From JAWKOK01 sp963698255 (GTDB taxonomy: Bacteria > Chloroflexota > Anaerolineae > Caldilineales > Caldilineaceae), in assembly GCA_963698255.1 (NCBI GenBank), contig CAVOQD010000037.1, positions 310,001 to 374,000 of the forward strand: a DNA stretch of 64,000 nt. Reading direction: 5' to 3'. Of this stretch, positions 9,308 through 18,416 are shown one piece after another. The position numbers and the translations under genes were made by a program. Within the stretch, counting starts at the first letter, position 1. Every line of letters begins with the position of its first letter. Below the pieces are notes generated by a model. That model saw nothing but the letters and a program-made list of their open reading frames with translations, made no database searches and was not told the DNA's origin.

Positions 9308-9425
9308 AGCGATCCACGAAGAGGCACGAAGAGCACGAAAAGGGGTCAGTGGCCCAGATGGTTCGTGGGAATTCGTGACCTATGTTTCTTCGTGTTTCTT
9401 CGTGTCCTTCGTGTGTCTTAGTGGA
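9308..9425. repeat. CACGAAG-type palindromic repeat
   Basis: Left arm built of CACGAAG and GCACGAAG units, right arm of CTTCGTGTTTCTTCGTG and CCTTCGTG units, spanning nearly the whole gap between two convergent genes. It may act as a bidirectional terminator. A second element of related style lies at 40.4 kb. Confidence 0.65.
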
Positions 9426-9433
9426 TCAATCCC

Positions 9434-10715
9434 TTACACCTCTCCCCTCAACATCTCACTCAACCGCCCAAAGACCTTCTCGCCATCCAACCGCAACGCA
9501 CTGTGGACCAGCTCATTGGTCAGCCAGAAGCGCGTGCCCTTGATCATAGCGGCCGTCTGCTCGGCGAAGACGGCGTCCACGTACATGTCGTCGTAGTAGA
9601 TGGTGGCGACCACGGGCACGCTGTTCTGGGCCAGAACTGCCGGATCGTAGAGCGTCGGCCAGTCGTCAGTGGCGGCCAGGAGTTCGGCGGCCTCCTGGAG
9701 CGGACGCAGATTGGCGTAGTCCTCGAACATCCACGGGTAGATCATCTCGCCGGTGAAGAGGGGCGGATCGGCGTCCAACGAGAACTCGGGGAACTCGGCC
9801 CGCACCCGCTCGGCCGACCAGTTTGAGGCTGCACCTTCCATGTAGATGGCCTCATGCAGCAGCGCAAAGATGGGGTTGGTCTCGTAGTGCTGGGCTTGCT
9901 CAACGCCGCGCAGCAGAGCGTAGCTGATCTCGCGGCCGCTGGGGCCGGCTACAAATGCCTCTTCCAGCAGATAGTGGACCTGCTCAAAACCGTTGCCGCC
10001 GCCGAATGCCAGCCCCAACTGCAGGAAACGGCGGGGCGTAAGCAAACCCCCGCCCGGCATCTCGACCTCGTTGGTTCGCAGATAGTCGACGATCTCGCGC
10101 AGCCGCTCGACGTCATCCGGGTAGCGTTGGAAGTAGCGCTTGTTCTGTTCGATCACGCGGCGATAGGTGTGGCGATAGACTTCGTCGACCGGCTGGCCGA
10201 TGGGCGCCAGGCCGCCGGTGATCATGGCGGCGTCCAGACCATCGGGCGCGAATGAGAGATAGGTGCCGATGCAGAAGCCGCCGTAGCTCTGCCCCAGCAC
10301 AGGTCCAGCGGCGTTCGCCCAGCAGTTCACGCCGGATCAACTCGGCGTCGCGCACGATGGAATCGGCACGGAAATGCTTGAGATAGTCGGCCTGGGCCTG
10401 GGGCGAGCCGAGGGTTGCCAGCGTTTGGAAGGTCAACGGCGTGCTGCGCCCCGTGCCGCGCTGATCCAGCAGCAGCACCCGATAGCGCTGCAATGCCACG
10501 CCCAGCCAGCCGGACGTGTTCTCCGGCCGCGGCGACGGCGAACCCGGCCCGCCTTGCAGGAAGATCAGCCAGGGCAGGTCGTCGCCGGCATGGGCCGTTG
10601 CCACGACCTCACGCGCATAGACGGCGATCTGTTCGCCCTGCGGCTGATTGTGGTCGAGGGGCAGGCTGAAGTGATGGTCGGTCATCGAGAAGCCGGGCAG
10701 ATGGTAGGTACTCAT
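9434..10715 (-). CDS. Alpha/beta hydrolase, proline iminopeptidase-like, one frameshift
   Basis: About 427 residues. The N-terminal half has the oxyanion-hole block LIFLQGGPGSPS, RVLLLDQRGTGRS and the approach to the nucleophile; the second half starts with the nucleophile elbow GQSYGG (Ser nucleophile) and continues through a helical cap to a C-terminal TRFWLTNELVHSALR block with the catalytic His. The frame changes near 10306, where removing one base from GGACCTGTGCTGG gives the expected WTVLGQSYGG. HGGPG-type oxyanion and GQSYGG motifs are typical of S33 prolyl aminopeptidases, which release N-terminal proline from peptides. The ATG at 10715 is used because it precedes MSTYHLPGF, the natural N-terminus. 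Confidence 0.8.
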
Positions 10716-11091
10716 GGTCGTCAAACGCCTCATTTCTGGATTTTTGTGTGTTCTCGGATCTGCGATTTTCAACGGCTGCAATGCAACACTACAGCCGATT
10801 CAAGCGGGAATGGATTTGCTCTAACGTCTGTTTATACGCATGGTCACACAGAAATGGCTCGTTTCGGAAACGAGAACAGTCATGACTTCCAGTATTTCGC
10901 AGAATCTGAAGAGAGCCTGGCTCCATTCACTCTCCACTTTTTCGTCTAGACTTTCGTATCTGGCCTGGCTGCGCTACAATCGAGGCAATGATCGAGACCT
11001 GCAATTTTCCTACTCCACCTGTGATTGCGCAATGCCCATGGCGACACCCAACGTTAGCTAACATCGAAGACGCTCGGCCCAACGGGATCTG
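10716..11091. other. Intergenic stretch with no supported gene
   Basis: About 375 bases between the hydrolase (minus) and a lipoprotein (plus), presumably holding divergent promoters. Open frames here lack family features or good starts. An AT-richer part near 10740-10900 is the likeliest promoter region, but no -35/-10 pair stands out. Confidence 0.4.
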
Positions 11092-12376
11092 TTGGTTCTG
11101 CTCGCCCTGCTGGGAGCGGTCCTGCTGCTCTCCGGCTGTAACAGGCAATCGAACCGACGGATCCTATCCGCCGACGCCCGATATACTCGACACGCTGCCC
11201 GCAGATCGGGTTGTATTCCCTACACCAAGGGCGACACCTGGCTTCAGGTCAATATCGACGACGACACAGAAGTCGAGTATCTGCTCTTCTACACGTACAG
11301 CAATCAGAGAGCCGGACAGCTATCCGGGCCGGTAGGCGCGTCTATCTTCGATCTGCAGAACAACGACGAACTTGTGCCCAGGGCGCGCATCGTCTCTATG
11401 CCCTTCCAACCGTCAGGCTCCTTTGTTCCGTATCGCGTCCTCCCCAATTACTGGCAAGGATCCGGCACTGGCTTCATTGCACCGAGCGGACGGTCAGGAC
11501 AGCCTGACCGTGACCCGATCGAGCGATCTCAAGCAACGAACAGTGCCGCGCCGACGCCTACGCCGACACCGACACCGGAAACCGACGACAATCCAGCGCG
11601 ACCGACCCCGACCATCGCATTGACGACAGTGCCGGTCAAGGAACTGCTGATCGAGGATGGCGGGACAACAATCACAGTCGTTTGGTGGCGAAACCTGTTC
11701 GACGGCTATGGCGCGGCCAATGCACATGCCGCCGCGGGATTCAAAAATCAAGTGTACGAAAAGGAGCGAGTGATCCCGCTACGCCGCTGATTTCGTTCGA
11801 CGGCTATCATCCCTTTCAACGATCGCAGCGAACTCTGCTATCGAAACGTGTCTACGAGCGCACGTACCTGACCCAGACGATCACGCTGCGATCCGGCGAC
11901 AAGGAAGAGCTGCCCACCGTCAACATGGTCTTCGACGAAAGTCCGCGTGGCATCGATTTCTGCAAGAAGCCGCCGCCTACCACGCCTTCTATCCCGAGGC
12001 CGTCGTGCTTCGTACCTCTCTCTATACCGATTCAGGAGCGACCCCATGCTGGATTCGGAAGACAGCCAAGCCAAAGTGAAGTGGCAGTCCCGCTGCGCGG
12101 AAGCGATTCGCGACGGAGCAAAGCTCATGGACGGGCTCTATGGGCCGAGCGTGATTCGCTTCGACAACCGTCGACGGCTCGCCGGCTTCAGTCTGTCTAC
12201 ACTCATCGATGCTCGAATCCGAGACGCCGGAAGCCTACACTTTCCGCTTGAACCATGTTGCGCCCAATGTCGATGACGCGCACCACAGACCAATTCAAGA
12301 TCGTCAATGTTCAGCCGATCCCCGCGCCGCCCGACGGCCCTCCTGTCGACTGCAACAAGCTTGTCCAGGACGGCAC
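11092..12376 (+). pseudogene. Degraded or frameshifted lipoprotein gene
   Basis: The start is a perfect lipoprotein signal (LVLLALLGAVLLLSGC), preceded in frame by basic residues but also by a TAA at 11059, leaving only a TTG at 11092. A soluble region follows (IDDDTEVEYLLFYTYSNQ, then SGPVGASIFDLQNNDEL), then a Thr-Pro linker (PTPTPTPTP) near 11560, then EDGGTTITVVWW. Similar-looking protein continues in other frames to about 12376 (LTQTITLRSGDKEELPTVNM; AAYHAFYPEAVVLRTSLY), so several indels interrupt one gene of perhaps 430 codons. No family is recognised. Whether this is real decay or sequencing error cannot be decided here. Confidence 0.5.
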
Positions 12377-12397
12377 GCCGGGAAGGGTTCCTGTGCC

Positions 12398-13849
12398 ATG
12401 AAGCTAGGCAGGCGTTTCATCCCCGTTAGCGAAGACGAATTGAACGGCTATCTTGCCGCCGGGCCGACCGAACGAGTCGCCTTTGTTCCGGCCCGCAGCA
12501 GCGCCAATACGGTTGCCGAAACCTTGGCGGCCATGGCCAATGCCGACGGCGGACTGGTCCTGCTGGGGGTGACGGCCAAAGGCACAGTCCAGACCGCCGT
12601 CGATGTCGAATAGTCTGCGCGATGTTGCCACTGAGGCCGGCCTCCAGACCGATCCGCCCTTGATCTTGCCCAGCGCCCATGTGATTCCTTCGGCGCGCGG
12701 CGATGTGGTGGTCGTTCAGGTGCCGCCCGGCCTGCCCCACATCTACAGCCTGCGCGGTATGTTTATGACGAGGACGGGCGCTCACAACCGGCCGCTGACC
12801 ACGCCTGAACTGCGCCGCCTGTTGCTGGAACGGGGCGAGGCCGGCTATGAGGAGCAGCCGCTGGCCGACGCCACCCTGGCCGATCTGAGCCAGCAGCGCA
12901 TCGATGCCTATCTCGAACACATCTCGCTGCGGCCGGATGAAGCGCCGCTGCAGGCATTGCTGGCACGCGGCTGCGTGGCCCCGGCCGAGCCGCCGTCACA
13001 CCTTGTGGCGGACGATGCAGTTCTCTGCATCGACCGACTACAGGCCCACCGTGGCCGGCATGTTGCTCTTTGGCCGTGATCCGCAGCGTTTTTTGCGCAG
13101 CGCCGAGATCATCTGTGTGCGCTACGCCACCGAGCAGATGAGCGACGAGTTCGAGCGCCAGGACATCACCGGCACGTTGCTGGAGCAGATCCGCCAGGCC
13201 GAGACCTTTGTGGTCAACAACATGCGCCGCGGCATGCGCATCACCGGCATGACGCGCGAGGAGAACACCGAATACCCCATCGCGGTGGTGCGCGAGGCCA
13301 TCGTCAACGCCGTCGCCCATCGCGACTACAGCATCCGCGGCGAGGGCATTCGCATTCTCATGTTCCGTGATCGGCTGGAGATCTACAGCCCCGGTCGCCT
13401 GCCCGGCCACGTCACGCTGGAGAACCTGAAGGAAGAACGCTACAGCCGCAACGAAGCCGTGGTCGCCGTGCTCAGCGACATGGGCTACATCGAACGGCTC
13501 GGCTACGGCATCGACCGCATGATCGCGACCATGGACGGAGCCGGGCTGCCCGAGCCGATCTTTGCCGAGACCGCGGCCGGCTTCCAGGTCATGCTCCATT
13601 CTGCCGGCGACGATCTGGTCAGCAGCCAGCCGGAGGCCCAGCGCTGGCCCCATGGCTTTCTCAACGAACGCCAGGAAATGGCTATCGCTTTTGTCCAGGA
13701 GACACGACCGCATCACCAACAGCGACTACCAGGCGCTCGTGCCCGACGTCAGCCCTGAGACCATCCGCCGTGACCTGGCCGACCTGGTGGCCAAAAATTT
13801 GTTGATTCGAATTGGAACCAAACGGGCGACTTATTACATTCTTAAGTGA
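12398..13849 (+). CDS. AlbA_2/RecG-like ATP-binding protein (COG2865 type), three frameshifts
   Basis: About 480 residues. The N-terminal AlbA_2 (Schlafen-like) domain is seen in VAETLAAMANADGGLVLLGV. The C-terminal half carries the HATPase-type block VREAIVNAVAHRDYS, then FRDRLEIYSPGRLPG, the NEAVVAVLSDMGYIERLGYG region and a short winged-helix end (VSPETIRRDLADLVAKNLL). Shifts of +1 occur at about 12611 (a T in GTCGAATAGTCTG; without it VESLRD continues), near 13030 and near 13700 (an A in CAGGAGACACGACC). Such proteins are often called transcriptional regulators or RecG-like helicases; their biochemical role is largely unknown. The ATG at 12398 starts MKLGRRFIPVSEDEL. Confidence 0.75.
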
Positions 13850-13860
13850 GAGACAGGCTT

Positions 13861-13914
13861 GCTGCGTGCTACGTGCTGCGTGAAAAGTTTTTCACGCAGC
13901 ACGTAGCATGCAGC
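13861..13914. repeat. 54-base near-perfect palindrome before the thiolase gene
   Basis: Arms of 26 bases (GCTGCGTGCTACGTGCTGCG...) with one mismatch and a 2-base centre. It lies 12 bases after the stop of the upstream gene and 31 bases before the thiolase start, so it can serve as a terminator. The palindrome contains short internal repeats of GCTGCGTG/CACGCAGC. Confidence 0.7.
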
Positions 13915-13944
13915 ATATAGACTATCCCCTTTTGGGAGGATCCT

Positions 13945-15108
13945 ATGCGCAGTGTATCAATCGTCGGAATCGGTCAATCAAAGGTGGGTGAACTCTGGAA
14001 TCGCTCGTTGCGCCAGATCGCCTACGATGCCATCTACGGGGCCATGAATGACGCAGGCATCGAGAGCGCGGATGCGCTCTTCCTGGGCAACATGCTCAGC
14101 GGCAGCCTGTTGGATCAGGAGCATCTGGCCACGCTGGTGGCCGATTCCTGCGGGCTGCACGGCATCGAGGCCGCCAAGATCGAGGCGGCCTGCGCCAGCG
14201 GCGCCGCGGCCATGCGCGTCGGGACCATGGCTGTCGCCAGCGGCTTCCACGATGTCGTCATCGTCGCCGGCGTCGAGAAGATGACCGACACGGTCGGCAA
14301 GGACACCACGGCCGGCCTGGCCACCGCCGCCGACGCCGAGTATGAATCGCTGCACGGCGTCAGCTTCGTCGGGCTGAACGCGTTGATCATGCAGCGCTAC
14401 ATGTACGAGTACAACGTGCCCTTCGACGCCTTCGCCGGCTTCAGCGTCAACGCCCATCGCAACGGCGCCAACAACCCCAACGCCATGTTCCAGCGCCCCA
14501 TCACCGTTGACAACTATCTCAAGGCGCCGGTCATCGCCTCGCCCATCAACATGATGGACAGCAGCCCGGTCTGCGACGGCGCGGCCGCGGTCGTGCTCGT
14601 CCCCACCGAACGCGCCCACGAGTTCACCAGAGGCCACCATCGCGGGGCCGTGAACATCCTGGCCAGCGCCAGCGCCAACGACACGCTGGCCGTCCACGAC
14701 CGCAAGGATCCGCTCTTTTTGGAAGCGGCCTATGTCAGCAGCCAGAAAGCCTACAGCCAGGCCGGCATCTATCCCGATGACCTGGATCTCTTCGAGGTGC
14801 ACGACGCCTTCACCATCATGAGCGCCTTGAGCCTGGAAGCGACCGGCTTCGCCGATCGGGGGCAGGGGTGGCGGTTGGCGGTTGACAACGAGATCGCCAT
14901 CGATGGTCGCTTGCCCATCAGCACCATGGGCGGGCTGAAGAGCCGGGGCCATCCTGTCGGCGCGACCGGCGTCTACCAGATCGTCGAACTGGTTGAGCAG
15001 TTGACCGGCCAGGCCGGCGCCAATCAGGTCAAAAACGCCCGGGTGGGCATGGCCCAGAACATCGGCGGCAGTGGCGCAACCATTGTGACGCATATTTTGG
15101 GCACGTAG
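13945..15108 (+). CDS. Thiolase family protein (acetyl-CoA acetyltransferase/SCP2-type)
   Basis: An intact 387-residue thiolase. The acyl-accepting Cys is C83 in EAACASGAAA; the HDAF box is at H286 (FEVHDAF); the C-terminal glycine-rich block is GGLKSRGHPVGATG with H336; the end is AQNIGGSGATIVTHIL. The usual second catalytic Cys (CxG near the C-terminus) is replaced by NIGGSG, as in archaeal/Chloroflexota-type thiolases that work in complexes with DUF35 and HMG-CoA synthase. A DUF35 gene follows, which supports that comparison. Likely reaction: condensation or cleavage of acetoacetyl-CoA or a related 3-ketoacyl-CoA in the cytosol. A GGAGG ribosome-binding site lies 6 bases before the ATG. 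Confidence 0.9.
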   Translation: MRSVSIVGIGQSKVGELWNRSLRQIAYDAIYGAMNDAGIESADALFLGNMLSGSLLDQEHLATLVADSCGLHGIEAAKIEAACASGAAAMRVGTMAVASGFHDVVIVAGVEKMTDTVGKDTTAGLATAADAEYESLHGVSFVGLNALIMQRYMYEYNVPFDAFAGFSVNAHRNGANNPNAMFQRPITVDNYLKAPVIASPINMMDSSPVCDGAAAVVLVPTERAHEFTRGHHRGAVNILASASANDTLAVHDRKDPLFLEAAYVSSQKAYSQAGIYPDDLDLFEVHDAFTIMSALSLEATGFADRGQGWRLAVDNEIAIDGRLPISTMGGLKSRGHPVGATGVYQIVELVEQLTGQAGANQVKNARVGMAQNIGGSGATIVTHILGT

Positions 15109-15138
15109 CTTTTTGCAATATCATTTGTGTATATAAAG

Positions 15139-15176
15139 ACGTCCGCTATGGTATCTTGCCAAAAGCGGGCGTTTTT
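15139..15176 (+). terminator. Intrinsic terminator after the thiolase gene
   Basis: ACGTCCGCT and AGCGGGCGT form a 9-base stem (one G-T pair) around a 15-base loop, followed by TTTTTG. It lies 30 bases after the thiolase stop and separates it from the DUF35 gene. Confidence 0.7.
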
Positions 15177-15349
15177 GTCTGTTTTGACAGCAAATCGAGC
15201 GTTTAGAGACTGTCAAAACCTATCAGGACGCCTATTGCAGTACCCGGATAGGAATTGAAAGCCCACTTTTGGTATCTTTAGGCGCGTTAAAATGAGTAAG
15301 GATTCACGAACAGTTCGACATTAGACTTTCCGACGAGGAGCATATTTCT

Positions 15350-15571
15350 ATGGCTATTCCCAACATGTGGCGCACGAAGAAACAACGATACAGCTTGCAG
15401 GGCGACGTCTGCCCGTCATGCACAAGCGCGATCTTTCCGCCACGCAACGTCTGTCCCCATTGTGGTTCCCCAATGGACGCGACGCAATTCCATCGACACC
15501 ATGTCGTGATCGCCAACGCCGGTATCGGCGTGCGCTCGGCGGTGATTGAATCGCCGGCCGGAGACGACTAG
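15350..15571 (+). CDS. DUF35 zinc-ribbon part of an acyl-CoA-associated protein, ends at in-frame TAG
   Basis: A 73-residue reading frame: MAIPNMWRTKKQRYSLQG, then a rubredoxin-like zinc ribbon with C21, C24, C35 and C38 (CPSC...CPHC). In DUF35 proteins this ribbon precedes an OB-fold on the same chain and the protein binds a thiolase. Here a TAG at 15569-15571 ends the frame, and the OB-fold continues immediately in the same frame from an ATG at 15572. A GAGGAG-like site precedes the ATG at 15350. The pair may be one gene split by a nonsense change, a sequencing error, or two coupled proteins. Confidence 0.7.
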   Translation: MAIPNMWRTKKQRYSLQGDVCPSCTSAIFPPRNVCPHCGSPMDATQFHRHHVVIANAGIGVRSAVIESPAGDD

Positions 15572-15904
15572 ATGGATTCTGCACAATCCGGCAATTCTAC
15601 AAATGCCGACGGTCTCCAATCGGGTTTTTCGCACACGAAGAACATGAGCGGAAGCGGTCACGTCTACAGCTTCAGCACCATGTACAGCGTGCCCAAGAAC
15701 TACGAAGATCAGAAGCCCTATACTATCGCCCTGGTCCAATTGGATGAAGGCCCGATTGTCACTGCCCAACTCACTGATGTGGATCATGGTGATGTTTTTA
15801 TCGGCATGCAGGTTGAAATGGTGACCCGAAGACTGCGCGAGGAAGGCGAAGAGGGTCAGATCATCTACGGCTATAAGTTCCGCCCGCCGTTAACGGTAGG
15901 GTAG
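15572..15904 (+). CDS. DUF35 OB-fold part
   Basis: 110 residues in the same frame as the preceding zinc-ribbon ORF, separated only by one TAG. The first 30 residues are polar and low in complexity; then GSGHVYSFSTMYSVPKNYED, PYTIALVQLDEGPIVTAQLT and IGMQVEMVTRRL, and the YGYKFRP end, which are the classic DUF35 OB-fold blocks. No ribosome-binding site of its own is visible before 15572, which argues for an original single chain. Partner of the upstream thiolase by family knowledge. Confidence 0.8.
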   Translation: MDSAQSGNSTNADGLQSGFSHTKNMSGSGHVYSFSTMYSVPKNYEDQKPYTIALVQLDEGPIVTAQLTDVDHGDVFIGMQVEMVTRRLREEGEEGQIIYGYKFRPPLTVG

Positions 15905-15946
15905 GCAATCGGATATTCAGATCCGCAGTGAAATTCACGGTTCGAG

Positions 15947-15982
15947 AAAGGGCCATCGATGCGTACGCATCGATGGCCCTTT
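15947..15982. terminator. Perfect 36-base palindrome downstream of DUF35
   Basis: AAAGGGCCATCGATGCGT followed directly by its exact reverse complement, with no loop. It begins 43 bases after the DUF35 stop. Terminator by position; the T-tract is short (TTTG), so it could also be a protein-binding site or a repeat relic. Confidence 0.6.
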
Positions 15983-16111
15983 GAATTGGGTCATGGCGCA
16001 AACAAAATGAGTAAAAGTCCCCGGCACTTCGTCCAAGACAGATGAGCTTGCACGTAGAGGCCAAAGTGCCGGGGACTTTACGCTCAACCCATCTTAAGCA
16101 GACCCAATTCA
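15982..16111. repeat. MITE-like nested inverted-repeat element
   Basis: Outer inverted ends TGAATTGGGTC (15982-15992) and GACCCAATTCA (16101-16111) enclose a second palindrome, TAAAGTCCCCGGCACTT-type arms at about 16011-16028 and 16063-16080. The 130-base length, short perfect ends and lack of coding capacity suggest a non-autonomous mobile element or a large intergenic hairpin. No target-site duplication was identified with confidence. Confidence 0.5.
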
Positions 16112-16405
16112 TTAACAGAGTCTTTACGCAATGGCGTCCTGTTGTTAATCAGCCCCAGACATCATGAACAGGTTGGGTAGGTGGATGGAGCAATTCTGAG
16201 ACAGACCCCTCCGATCAAAATCGTCTTGCCAGTGAGAGGAGCATCGTGTATACTGGTTTTCGTAGGTTAAAGACACTCCATCCCCAGATATCAGCAAGAT
16301 TGAATCAAGAATATTGGACGTCAGAAGGACCGATATCCAGTCGCCGATCCTTGCATTTTGGCCCCATTTGTCAGATCATCGTCCAGCAACCAGCGGAAAC
16401 TAGCC
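16112..16405. promoter_or_regulatory. Leader region of the sugar ABC importer operon
   Basis: About 290 bases without a supported gene, AT-richer than its surroundings, just upstream of the first permease gene. It should hold the operon promoter and any operator, but no individual site is clear enough to name. Confidence 0.35.
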
Positions 16406-17367
16406 ATGAGTCAGGCGTCCATTTCGGTCGATACAAGTTCACAGGCTACCGGCCTCAGTAGGCAACGACGCAGAAAAATGTCCGCTACAGTGGAGGGACT
16501 GCTCTACCTGTCGCCGACCTTGATCGGGCTGGGGCATCTTCGTCTACTGGCCCATCGTCGAATCATTTCGACTGAGCCTCAATCGCGTGGCGCCCTTCGG
16601 CAACCAGATGCGTTTTGTGGGCTTCCAAAACTATGTGAAGTTGCTGACCGATCCGGAGTACTGGAACAGTGTACGTATCACGCTGATCTTTGTGCTGGGT
16701 ACGGTGCCGGTCGGCATCGGTCTGGCCGTGCTGCTTGCCATCCTGCTCTCCTACCCGCTGCGCCATCTCCAGCCGCTGCACCGGACGTTGATCTTTGTGC
16801 CGGTTGTCATCAGCAGCGCCGTGACCGGTGTTCTCTTTCGCTGGCTCTACCATCCGGTTGTCGGCTATCTCAACTTTTGGATGGTGCAGATCGGGCTGTT
16901 CGACAGCATGAAAGAGGCCCCCAATTGGCTGGCGGACAAGGAGTGGGCATTGGCTGCCGTCATCATCGCCACCACATGGCGCCAACTCGGTTTTAATGTC
17001 ATCATTGCGCTGGCCGGCGTGCAGAACATCGACGCCTCCTTCTACGATGCAGCCAAGGTCGATGGGGCCAATCTGCTCCATCGCATCCGCCATATTACGC
17101 TTGCCGTTGCTGTCGCCGACCCTGTTCTTCCTGCTGATCATCAACGTCATCTACAGTTTCCAGGCTTTTGGCGAGATCCACATTCTGACCGCAGGCGGTC
17201 CGGGGCGGGCCACGACGACCATGGTCTACGCCATCTTCCAGGACGCTTTCGTGGGCACGCCCATGCGCGGCATCGCTTCGGCGCAGGCCTACATGTTGGC
17301 CATTTTGGTCATCGGCATGTCCTATCTCAACTTTGTGATTGTCAACAGACGGGTTCACTATCAATAA
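16406..17367 (+). CDS. Carbohydrate ABC transporter permease (MalF/UgpA type), two frameshifts
   Basis: About 320 residues with six predicted membrane spans. The first span (EGLLYLSPTLIGLG...) is followed by the periplasmic FVGFQNYVKLLTDPEYW block typical of MalF/UgpA-type permeases and by the EAA loop FYDAAKVDGANLLHRIRHITLP, which docks on the ATPase. The end is a MSYLNFVIVNRRVHYQ tail. Shifts of +1 occur near 16533 (GGGG for GGG) and near 17102 (an extra T in CGCTTGCCG). It starts MSQASISVDTSSQ at 16406 and its TAA overlaps the next ATG. No ATPase gene is in this operon; a shared MsmX-like ATPase is probable. Confidence 0.85.
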
Positions 17368-18218
17368 TGGCAATCGACCGACCGAAAAAACCAAGTTCAG
17401 AGCGATTTACCGCAACCGATTTTACGGTACAAGTGTTGCTGATCAGTATTGGACTGTTGATCTCAATGCCGATCATCATCGCACTCTTCACCAGCTTCAA
17501 GGTGCCGACCGAGGTGATCACGTTTCCGCCCAAGGTGATGCCGGATACCTGGTCGCTGGAGAGCTATCGCATCGCCTGGCAGGTCAATCCGTTTGGACGG
17601 TTCCTGCTCAACAGCGTTATCCAGTCCGGGGTCATCACCCTGGGCCAGGTGGCCTTCAGTATTCTTGCCGCCTATGCCTTTTCGGTGCTGGTCTTTCCCG
17701 GTCGCGATGTGCTCTTCTATATCGTTCTTGGCAGCCTGATGATTCCATTTGAATTGATCTTCATTCCCAACTTTCAGTTCATATCAAAACTGGGGCTGGG
17801 CGACACCTATGGCGGGCTGACCTTACCGTTTTTGGCCAGCGCATTCGGCGTCTTCATGCTGCGTCAGTTCTTCATGACTGTGCCGCGAGAATATCATGAC
17901 GCTGCCATCATCGACGGCGCCGGCAACTGGCGCTATCTCTGGCAGATTCTGGTTCCGTTGAGCAGAGGCGGCATCGGCGCATTTGCCATCTTCGCCTTTC
18001 TCAACGCCTGGAATCAGTACCTGTGGCCGCTGATCATCACCAACAGCGTGGAAATGCGCACGTTGCAGATCGGCATTCGCTTCTTCATGAGCACGCTGGA
18101 TCGCGGCGCAGACTGGGGACCGGTGATGGCCGGCTCCATCATTGCCATGGCACCGGCGCTGCTGGCCTTTCTGATTGCCCAGAAGCAGCTTGTTCAAGGA
18201 ATCGCCATGTCCGGCTGA
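17367..18218 (+). CDS. Carbohydrate ABC transporter permease (MalG/UgpE type)
   Basis: Intact, 283 residues, six membrane spans. The EAA loop is EYHDAAIIDGAGNWRYLWQI with the invariant Gly of the motif, and the periplasmic PDTWSLESYRIAW block matches UgpE/MalG-type permeases. The start ATG overlaps the previous stop (TAATG), so translation is coupled to the first permease. Together they form the membrane channel for a sugar or sugar-phosphate substrate. Confidence 0.92.
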   Translation: MAIDRPKKPSSERFTATDFTVQVLLISIGLLISMPIIIALFTSFKVPTEVITFPPKVMPDTWSLESYRIAWQVNPFGRFLLNSVIQSGVITLGQVAFSILAAYAFSVLVFPGRDVLFYIVLGSLMIPFELIFIPNFQFISKLGLGDTYGGLTLPFLASAFGVFMLRQFFMTVPREYHDAAIIDGAGNWRYLWQILVPLSRGGIGAFAIFAFLNAWNQYLWPLIITNSVEMRTLQIGIRFFMSTLDRGADWGPVMAGSIIAMAPALLAFLIAQKQLVQGIAMSG

Positions 18219-18235
18219 AAGGGTGAATAATGGTT

Positions 18236-18323
18236 AATGGTGAATTGATAATGGCGAATTGTTAACGAAGCATCCGGCATATTCAGACGCCCATTAATAA
18301 TTGAGCATTATCAATTCACCATT
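18236..18323 (+). repeat. Intercistronic inverted repeat between permease and binding-protein genes
   Basis: Perfect 18-base arms (AATGGTGAATTGATAATG and its complement) separated by 52 bases, in the gap before the binding-protein gene. Such stems often stabilise or partly terminate transcripts so that the binding protein is made in excess. The arms are AT-rich, unlike the flanking genes. Confidence 0.6.
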
Positions 18324-18416
18324 CACCGTTTCTTTTTCGCGAACAATCGGCTTACGCCGTTGTTTCGATAGTTCGAACCGAAGTCGATATTTCATTTCAC
18401 ATCAAGGAGAAAAACG

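Noticed and set aside
9503..10255. Plus-strand frames opposite the alpha/beta hydrolase
   Set aside because: Shadow frames; the minus strand carries intact hydrolase motifs including the nucleophile elbow.
15569..15571. Pyrrolysine insertion at the TAG in the DUF35 gene
   Set aside because: No pyl genes or methylamine methyltransferases are in the window, and DUF35 proteins have no known pyrrolysine. A nonsense or sequencing change is simpler.
15861..16112. 83-codon minus-strand frame in the palindromes after DUF35
   Set aside because: It is translated almost entirely from inverted-repeat sequence and has no domain features.
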